Origin: a virus
IMG/VR virus record: IMGVR_UViG_3300003321_000338
Coordinates: 1-34,459 of that record
Length of the DNA stretch: 34,459 nt
Direction: 5' to 3' (one strand)
Shown here: positions 30,668-34,459 of the stretch, piece by piece
Layout: the number at the start of each line of letters is the position of its first letter
Position numbering within the stretch: position 1 is the first letter of the stretch
Notes under the pieces: generated by a model
The model's input: only the letters and a program-made list of their open reading frames with translations
What the model was told of the DNA's origin: nothing
Databases searched by the model: none
Translations under genes and position numbers: made by a program

Positions 30668-31167
30668 AATTCTGTAAACTTAATTGCTATTTTCATCCAA
30701 GACATCTCTGGATATATGTTTTTCAACATCTTGCAAACCTTTGCACCTTCGTCAATTATCCTTTCAACCGATTGATTTGTTTTAACAGTAGATTGGTTAG
30801 ATAATTTAATAACATCATCAAACCAAGGAATTAATGAGGAACCTTTTAACCCTAAACATATCTGTTTAAATTCTGATATCTCAGGCGGCCACTTGTGTGT
30901 ATCAACACATTTCTCCAAAGCCTTATCAATAATTTCATCAGGAATCTCTTTCAGCGTCGTAGTCCAAAGTTGGCCTGCTATCATAATCTCTTCTCGGGTC
31001 CGGTAAATCGTCCCAAACTTGACCGGGTATAAGACCCTTAATTTTGCTAAGATCTGCGTCCCTCGAGAATCCACATCCTTCTTTGAGGATGTCCCACACT
31101 TCAGTGCTCCAAGTTCTTTTTGGTTCGATATATCCATTCGGTCCAACAACTGCGCCATTATTTCCAT
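30625..31167 (-). CDS. replication protein P-like (helicase-loader type)
   Basis: 180 residues from ATG 31167, preceded by AAGGA; the frame is open to an ATG at 31212 that has no ribosome site. The central part, ILAKLRVLYPVKFGTIYRT to QLWTTTLKEIPDEII and then THKWPPEISEFKQIC, is the pattern of lambda P-like and related phage replication proteins (W-x(3)-L-x(2)-I-x(3)-I, then WPP-x(2)-EF). These deliver the host DnaB helicase to the origin. It overlaps the O-like gene by 230 nt in another frame. The end may be altered by an A10 run. Confidence 0.77.
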   Translation of the reverse strand: MEIMAQLLDRMDISNQKELGALKCGTSSKKDVDSRGTQILAKLRVLYPVKFGTIYRTREEIMIAGQLWTTTLKEIPDEIIDKALEKCVDTHKWPPEISEFKQICLGLKGSSLIPWFDDVIKLSNQSTVKTNQSVERIIDEGAKVCKMLKNIYPEMSWMKIAIKFTELKKKPNFTMKDILI

Positions 31168-31858
31168 ATCCGCTTCCTTGTGATTTAAGTTCAAATATCC
31201 CTTGCCATCCATTGGCTATGCTTTGGTTAATCACTGAAACAATATCTTGTCCATTCACTCGCATTTTATCCAATTGAGCAATTGTCTTTTTTTGTGCCAA
31301 TGTGCTCATCGGCTTTTTCATCTCTTTCCTGTGCTGTTTAAATTCTTCCCATGTTTCTTTAGGTAACCAATCAGGTAATTCAATCTCACAAGCAACCGGT
31401 TTTTTCGGTTGCGCCTTATCTTTATCTTTTATATATGGTTTATTATCTGTGTTTATATATGGTATAGGTGTGGGGGTTTCGCCTCTTCTATCTGGCGATT
31501 TCGCCACATCACGATGGCGATCTGGGATTATGTCTATATTCAATAACTTATGCCCAAAATCACTTAAAGAATACCACAAAGTTTGATCATATCCTGATTT
31601 ATTGTAATTACCTTTTACAATCAAATCATGATTTACACACTTAACTATTATTCTTCTTATCTGATCTTTTGACCAATAAGGAAAGATCAAAGTAAATGCA
31701 TCAAGTTTATTATATGTCCAATATCTACCATCATGAAAATGTTCGTTATTTGATTGATTCTTTACCACCCAAAAAGAAATATTCTTTATAAAAGTTGCTA
31801 CATCCATTCCATATTTAACAGCGACATCAACATCAAATATATGCTGCATATAAATCAT
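30938..31858 (-). CDS. O-like replication initiator with winged helix
   Basis: 306 residues if started at 31858, where ATGA overlaps the previous gene; ATG 31849 has better ribosome-site spacing. Residues 5-110 form a winged-helix-like replication N domain (HIFDVDVAVKYGMDVATFIK, WTYNKLDAF, YWSKDQIRRII, TLWYSLSDFG). Linker at 110-165, then WEEFKQHRKEMKKPMSTLAQ to INQSIANGWQGIFELK, the C-terminal region typical of phage replisome organisers. The last 90 residues are encoded in the region that also carries the start of the P-like gene. Expected to bind the phage origin, often located within such genes, and recruit P. Confidence 0.82.
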   Translation of the reverse strand: MIYMQHIFDVDVAVKYGMDVATFIKNISFWVVKNQSNNEHFHDGRYWTYNKLDAFTLIFPYWSKDQIRRIIVKCVNHDLIVKGNYNKSGYDQTLWYSLSDFGHKLLNIDIIPDRHRDVAKSPDRRGETPTPIPYINTDNKPYIKDKDKAQPKKPVACEIELPDWLPKETWEEFKQHRKEMKKPMSTLAQKKTIAQLDKMRVNGQDIVSVINQSIANGWQGIFELKSQGSGYGNNGAVVGPNGYIEPKRTWSTEVWDILKEGCGFSRDADLSKIKGLIPGQVWDDLPDPRRDYDSRPTLDYDAERDS

Positions 31859-32022
31859 CCTTGTTCTTTAAGTACGAAAGGCTCCATCTTAACGTATTTC
31901 CTAACCCTCTGTGTTGGCCTAACATCTCCGTATCTTTGAAATCTCATTAAATGAGCACCACATAGACCATGTTTTTTAACCTTCATCTTTTTCTTGCAAC
32001 CATTCACTTTGCATTTTTCCAT
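31855..32022 (-). CDS. 55-residue zinc-finger protein, first gene of the replication unit
   Basis: MEKCKVNGCKKKMKVKKHGL then CGAHLMRFQRYGDVRPTQ: the C-x(4)-C...GLC-x-x-H-x(2)-R-x(3)-GD arrangement is the same small zinc motif found at the N terminus of many phage HNH-type and NUMOD proteins, here alone and followed by a basic tail. AGAGG lies six bases before the ATG. Its TGA overlaps the O-like ATG. Likely DNA-binding. Confidence 0.72.
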   Translation of the reverse strand: MEKCKVNGCKKKMKVKKHGLCGAHLMRFQRYGDVRPTQRVRKYVKMEPFVLKEQG

Positions 32023-32055
32023 TATAACCTCTTTACATGTAGATGTATATGTGTA

Positions 32056-32084
32056 ATCATATCTGTAGTTTGGTTAAATGTAAA
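32056..32084 (-). promoter_or_regulatory. leftward promoter of the replication-lysis unit
   Basis: Read leftward: TTTACA (32079-32084), 17-bp spacer, TATGAT (32056-32061), each five of six consensus bases. The expected start lies about 27 nt before the ATG at 32022. No other comparable promoter was seen down to 28.4 kb, so replication and lysis genes probably share this transcript. Confidence 0.82.
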
Positions 32085-32096
32085 TAAAGGAATGAT

Positions 32097-32486
32097 ATGT
32101 ATAGAAATTTAGATATAAATTCAATTGTTTATTCTTATATGGATACAAAAAAAGATTTATTCGAGAAATTAATCAACGATAAACTTAATGAGTTAAATGT
32201 TGAAATATTAATAAATGATTTTATTTCAACAAAAATAAATAGAGAAATAGATAATGCAATTATAAAATCAATTAGATGTAAGTTTGATCAAACAATTGAA
32301 AATACTATATTCTCAATAATTAATGAAAAACATTTGAGTGATGAATCTGTTAATAAATTAATAAAACAATCTTTTAATAAAGCTGATATAAAAAAATACA
32401 TAAAAGATAGAATTATTAAAAATTTAACAAAAGAATGTGAAGAATATGAAATATCCATTGTTAAAATAAAAAGAGAATATGATTGA
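32097..32486 (+). CDS. 129-residue helical protein of unknown function
   Basis: AAAGGA five bases before the ATG. The protein is almost fully helical, Ile/Lys/Asn/Glu rich, with DTKKDLFEKLINDKLNELNV near the front and KYIKDRIIKNLTKECEEYE at the back; oligomeric coiled coil likely. Very AT-rich codon use. I do not recognise it. It begins the plus-strand island of genes separated by structured elements; the first element follows its stop by three bases. Confidence 0.68.
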   Translation: MYRNLDINSIVYSYMDTKKDLFEKLINDKLNELNVEILINDFISTKINREIDNAIIKSIRCKFDQTIENTIFSIINEKHLSDESVNKLIKQSFNKADIKKYIKDRIIKNLTKECEEYEISIVKIKREYD

Positions 32487-32489
32487 AAA

Positions 32490-32556
32490 TTTATGGCCGA
32501 CGATACTTGTATAGGCGTTACACCCTTTGACTACAGGAAAAATAGGCCGCCAGTTT
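32490..32556 (+). ncRNA. structured repeat element A
   Basis: 67 nt between two small genes. Its ends match element B: TTTATGGC-N-GACGATA at the front and AAAATAG-N-CCGCCAGTTT at the back. TGGC (32494-32497) pairs with GCCA (32549-32552), GAC with GGC allows partial extension, and CTTGTA (32506-32511) pairs with TACAGG (32532-32537). The centre differs from B while pairing is kept, as expected for a selected RNA structure. It is more GC-rich than its surroundings. Strand is assigned by gene direction. Confidence 0.45.
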
Positions 32557-32577
32557 AATGTTGGATAAATTTAGTAT

Positions 32578-32745
32578 ATGAAAATTTACATTGTTATTCG
32601 TCATGTTGACGGATCAAAAAAAAATGTTATTGTTACATCCAGTAAAAAATCAGCAGAACATATGTGCTCTCAATTTAATTTCATAGACTCGTATGAAATT
32701 GAAGAACATGATTTAATGGATGAAGTTATGATGCAAAGTAATTAA
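32578..32745 (+). CDS. 55-residue protein between two structured elements
   Basis: MKIYIVIRHVDGSKKNVIVT, then SSKKSAEHMCSQFNFIDSYE and an acidic helical end. Alternating strands at the front, then helix: a small alpha/beta fold. The nearest ribosome-like site is GGA about 13 nt upstream, which is poor, so the upstream structured element may affect translation. No family recognised. Element B follows three bases after the stop. Confidence 0.6.
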   Translation: MKIYIVIRHVDGSKKNVIVTSSKKSAEHMCSQFNFIDSYEIEEHDLMDEVMMQSN

Positions 32746-32748
32746 AAG

Positions 32749-32817
32749 TTTATGGCAGACGATATCGTGGTACTGCTCATCAGTCGAAGAGACCACAATA
32801 AAATAGTCCGCCAGTTT
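32749..32817 (+). ncRNA. structured repeat element B
   Basis: 69 nt sharing both ends with element A. Helices seen: P1 TGGC-A-GAC (32753-32760) with GTC-C-GCCA (32806-32813), one internal mismatch; P2 GTGGT (32767-32771) with ACCAC (32792-32796); P3 ACTG (32772-32775) with CAGT (32781-32784) closing a CTCAT loop; seven unpaired bases CGAAGAG between P3 and P2. No tRNA, riboswitch or ribozyme class that I know fits. Confidence 0.48.
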
Positions 32818-32891
32818 CCGGTTTGGGAGGATTGAGCAATGTTTCCCTATGAGGCCCGGAAAGGTTCGCTAGTACCCTGCTCGATACTAGC
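32818..32891 (+). other. two further hairpins following element B
   Basis: CCGG (32818-32821) with CCGG (32856-32859) encloses GGGA (32825-32828) paired with TCCC (32844-32847). Next, GCTAGTA (32868-32874) pairs perfectly with TACTAGC (32885-32891) around a 10-nt loop. No open frame with a start fits this 106-nt gap. With elements A, B and the arms around the HNH gene it makes a dense run of RNA structure. Confidence 0.45.
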
Positions 32892-32899
32892 AAAGTTTA

Positions 32900-33356
32900 T
32901 GGCAATCGCGGCGTGGATAATAAATGAGAAAACCAACTAAAAATTGGATTGATAGAAAATGTTTAATCTGTGAATCAGATTTTAAAGTAGCTCCTTGGCG
33001 TATAAAAAAAGGTGGTGGATTATATTGTTCTATTCACTGTTTAAACGTGCGTAATGGTAGAAAATATGCTGAAAATTGTACTGGCGAAAATAATGCTAAT
33101 TGGAAAGGTGGATTAACTAAAAATCGTTATAGATATAAGTTGATTGATAAATCACGTTATCCAGAACATCATAAAGCACGAGAATCGGTTAGAAGAGCCA
33201 AGAAGTCAGGAAAGCTAATAAAGAAACCATGTTTTATTTGTGATGAGATTAAGGTATATGCTCATCATGAAGATTATTCAAAACCGCTTGATGTTAAATG
33301 GTTATGTTCAAGATGCCATCGTGAACAACACAAGTAGCAATTCTGGCCGATTGCCA
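32900..33356. repeat. complementary arms bracketing the HNH gene
   Basis: TGGCAATCG (32900-32908) and CGATTGCCA (33348-33356) are perfectly complementary and enclose the HNH gene, with 15 and 10 bases to spare. The left arm is preceded by GTTTATGGC, the same front as element B (elements A and B share TTTATGGC). So the HNH gene may lie in the loop of a third element of the same kind. Confidence 0.45.
32924..33337 (+). CDS. HNH homing-type endonuclease
   Basis: 137 residues. N-terminal zinc site C13, C16, C35, C39 (CLICESDF and YCSIHC), a GENNANWKGG segment typical of phage homing endonucleases, then the HNH core: CFIC (103-106), AHHEDYSKPLDV (113-124) with the catalytic His pair, and WLCSRCHREQH (126-136). 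Complete and apparently intact. Nicks or cuts DNA and probably spreads itself. No split host gene is evident on either side, so it is free-standing or part of an unidentified intron-like element. GTGGA lies about eight bases before the ATG. Confidence 0.92.
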   Translation: MRKPTKNWIDRKCLICESDFKVAPWRIKKGGGLYCSIHCLNVRNGRKYAENCTGENNANWKGGLTKNRYRYKLIDKSRYPEHHKARESVRRAKKSGKLIKKPCFICDEIKVYAHHEDYSKPLDVKWLCSRCHREQHK

Positions 33357-33368
33357 ATTATTAGACAA

Positions 33369-33397
33369 CTCGAACGTACCATAGGCAGAGGTTCGAG
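33369..33397 (+). other. hairpin downstream of the HNH gene
   Basis: CTCGAAC (33369-33375) pairs with GTTCGAG (33391-33397), loop 15 nt. CAATTCTG occurs just before (33338 region) and just after (33400 region) as a direct repeat. There is no U tract, so it is not a standard terminator. GTTCGAG resembles a tRNA T loop, but the flanks do not form a T stem. Confidence 0.4.
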
Positions 33398-33471
33398 CCA
33401 ATTCTGTAATAAAGAACCACATGCAATTATACAACATTTGATGATAAAATAGTATTTTTAGGAGACAATTT

Positions 33472-33717
33472 ATGTCAGTTTTATCATTTCAAATCAATTT
33501 CCCTGGTCAAGCAGTTAATCCACGTTTAGGTCATTTGTTATCAGATGATACACTTGCAGTTGTTACAGGTGCAGGTTATTTAGATTATTATGTTAACAGC
33601 CAAGGATTTAGTTTATTACCAACTGATTTTGTGTTAGTCATGGCTTCTGATGGTGGAGCATTATGCACAGTAGCTGAATCAGCAGGATCATTTAAGTTGA
33701 CCTCTATTACAAATTAA
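33472..33717 (+). CDS. 81-residue conserved phage protein
   Basis: AGGAG about nine bases before the ATG. MSVLSFQINFPGQAVNPRLG, then DDTLAVVTGAGYLDYYV and LPTDFVLVMASDGG, ending in LTSITN. The order P-R-x(2)-x-x(5)-DTL-x(4)-GAGYL...D-x-V-x-V fits a small beta protein found in many phages, known to me by pattern only and without assigned function. Base composition is less AT-rich than in its neighbours. It stands alone before a terminator, and its promoter is not clear. Confidence 0.75.
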   Translation: MSVLSFQINFPGQAVNPRLGHLLSDDTLAVVTGAGYLDYYVNSQGFSLLPTDFVLVMASDGGALCTVAESAGSFKLTSITN

Positions 33718-33760
33718 TACATAATTTATATTTACGCAGCATGTTCATTCCTTAGTGGTT

Positions 33761-33791
33761 AAAAGCCTCGTCATATCCGGGGCTTTTTTTT
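33761..33791. terminator. terminator between convergent genes
   Basis: AAAAGCCTCG (33761-33770) pairs with CGGGGCTTTT (33778-33787), 10 bp with one G-T, then T to 33791. It serves the plus-strand gene ending at 33717, and in reverse the XRE gene ending at 33793, though the reverse U tract is only about four bases. Confidence 0.88.
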
Positions 33792-33792
33792 A

Positions 33793-34002
33793 TTACTCTG
33801 GTCTTAAATCCTCTATTGAAATAATTATTCCTTTAAGTTTAGCAATCTTAATTATCTTGTAACAAACCTTTAAAGAAGGATTACGTTTACCTGTTTCATA
33901 ATTAGATAAAGTTGATTGCTTCATTCCCAAAATATCGGCTAACTCCTTTTGATTAAATTGCAAATCTAGCCTAAGTTTTTTAAAAATATTGTTTAATTTC
34001 AT
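33793..34002 (-). CDS. small XRE-family repressor (CI/Cro-like)
   Basis: 69 residues, a single HTH_3 domain. Helices: FKKLRLDLQF, then NQKELADILGMKQSTLSNYE with the recognition helix QSTLSNYETG (about 29-38), then RNPSLKVCYKI. No C-terminal peptidase or oligomer domain, so it is Cro-sized. It faces the early promoter at 34069-34097. Inverted repeats TATGGC-N5-GCCATA-like lie at 34013-34029 and 34079-34095, and a perfect copy lies in the early promoter at 26040-26056. It probably represses both. AGG lies seven bases before the ATG. Confidence 0.9.
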   Translation of the reverse strand: MKLNNIFKKLRLDLQFNQKELADILGMKQSTLSNYETGKRNPSLKVCYKIIKIAKLKGIIISIEDLRPE

Positions 34003-34012
34003 AATATACCTA

Positions 34013-34029
34013 TATGGCTTATAGCATTA
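34013..34029. promoter_or_regulatory. operator-like inverted repeat near the XRE gene
   Basis: TATGGC-TTATA-GCATTA: left half perfect, right half four of six against GCCATA. It lies 11-27 bases upstream of the XRE start codon, suitable for autoregulation. Confidence 0.45.
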
Positions 34030-34068
34030 TTTGAACATAATATCACATATTTTTATTGATAAAAATAC

Positions 34069-34097
34069 TTGTTTATAATATTTCAATATGCCATAAT
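34069..34097 (+). promoter_or_regulatory. early rightward promoter with operator-like repeat
   Basis: TTGTTT (34069-34074), 17-bp spacer, CATAAT (34092-34097). The motif TATTTC-AATAT-GCCATA (34079-34095) covers the spacer and -10, with a perfect right half. It drives the small early genes and, through the circle, the recombination genes up to the terminator at 1424-1462. Confidence 0.72.
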
Positions 34098-34131
34098 TTA
34101 TCTTGTTAAACCAAGATAAGGAATTTTTAGA

Positions 34132-34308
34132 ATGAACGACTTTACAACTAGAGATGCTGTGTGTTGGATATTAAATAAAATGGGTTTTAAAAAACTAGCT
34201 GATGATGCGTCTAAGTCAGATTCAAATTTAGACGTTTATATTAGATACATAAAATATGTTGATAAAAATTACTCTTCTGTAAGAGAATTTATTAACTATT
34301 ATTTATAA
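34132..34308 (+). CDS. 58-residue early protein
   Basis: AAGGA about ten bases upstream. MNDFTTRDAVCWILNKMGFK, then KLADDASKSDSNLDVYIRYI and a helical aromatic end (SSVREFINYYL). Mostly helical, no recognised domain. It holds the position of a cro-like gene, opposite to the XRE gene, but shows no helix-turn-helix. First gene of the early plus-strand transcript. Confidence 0.68.
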   Translation: MNDFTTRDAVCWILNKMGFKKLADDASKSDSNLDVYIRYIKYVDKNYSSVREFINYYL

Positions 34309-34317
34309 GGATATTTT

Positions 34318-34459
34318 ATGAAAACTAAGAAAGAAGCAAGGGAATATGCTTATGATTTAATATCATGCGGTAAAGATGATATTACTAAATTATCAGAAAC
34401 AGAAAAAGAAGAATTAACCGCACATATAATTGAATCATATGACAAGTTTAGGGCTTATG
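34318..34459 (+). CDS. small early protein, cut by the window end
   Basis: ATG 34318 follows AAGGA by about seven bases and nine nt after the previous stop. MKTKKEAREYAYDLISCGKD, then helical and acidic, open to the window end (47 codons). Joining the end to base 1 adds VIRKF and a TGA at bases 15-17, giving 52 residues and a 20-nt overlap with the junction-spanning gene. Its MKTKK start resembles an internal segment of that gene. No family recognised. Confidence 0.7.
   Translation, partial: MKTKKEAREYAYDLISCGKDDITKLSETEKEELTAHIIESYDKFRAY

Noticed and set aside
32490-32817. CRISPR array or CRISPR-mimicking repeats
   Set aside because: Only two copies, 259 nt apart with a gene between, and the shared parts are the ends of each element instead of a single repeat with spacers.
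32749-33356. Group I intron around the HNH gene
   Set aside because: TAGTCC in element B resembles part of the P7 strand, but the other conserved core segments and a split host gene could not be found, so an intron cannot be called.
33341-33420. tRNA gene suggested by GTTCGAG after the HNH gene
   Set aside because: The bases flanking the TTCGAG loop do not form a T stem and no acceptor or anticodon arm is present; the stretch folds as a simple long hairpin.

Overview
This window looks like a complete tailed-phage genome of the P22-like podovirus type, strongly AT-rich (by eye about 30% G+C). Gene order, Shine-Dalgarno sites and a lysis set of holin plus GH24 lysozyme point to a Gram-negative host; the host itself cannot be named. 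The last three bases are ATG, and base 1 continues that codon in frame into an open reading frame that otherwise lacks a start. The gene upstream also ends cleanly across the join. The molecule is therefore very probably a closed circle (or a circularly permuted headful genome) of 34,459 bp, cut at an arbitrary point. No integrase, tRNA, CRISPR array or insertion sequence was seen.

Layout. (1) 34.1 kb across the join to 1.4 kb, plus strand: small early genes, a Sak4-type recombination ATPase and a DUF669-like ssDNA-binding protein, ended by a strong terminator. (2) 1.5-1.8 kb: one small exported protein. (3) 26.0 down to 1.9 kb, minus strand: the late operon, running terminase small subunit, zinc protein, terminase large subunit, small accessory genes, portal, scaffold, coat, gp4-like adaptor, gp10-like hub, three ejection-type proteins, tail-collar fibre, two fibres sharing an N-terminal module, a C1q-like protein and a small terminal protein. 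(4) 26.0-28.4 kb, plus strand: an early operon of mini-genes chained by ATGA/TAATG overlaps, including several zinc-knuckle proteins, a DUF2829/Tad2-like peptide and a Lar-DUF551 fusion; a terminator follows its first gene. (5) 32.0 down to 28.4 kb, minus strand: one long unit with O-like and P-like replication genes in a large out-of-frame overlap, a VRR-NUC nuclease, a second DUF2829-like protein, small zinc proteins, endolysin and holin. (6) 32.1-33.7 kb, plus strand: an island of orphan genes separated by structured, partly repeated non-coding elements, with an HNH endonuclease gene sitting between two complementary arms. (7) 33.8-34.1 kb: a small XRE repressor facing the early promoter, with operator-like inverted repeats.

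The divergent promoters at about 26.0 kb drive early (plus) and late (minus) transcription. The XRE protein may control both the 34.1 kb and 26.0 kb plus-strand promoters through a shared 17-bp motif TATGGC-N5-GCCATA. Lysis genes ride on the replication transcript instead of the structural one. After adding the short genes listed below, no stretch over 300 bases lacks an annotated feature. The features most worth pursuing are the repeated RNA-like elements around the HNH gene, the two DUF2829-like proteins, the broken mini-gene at 26.7 kb, the A10 slip site in the P-like gene, and a 50-residue protein resembling the EF-P N-terminal domain.
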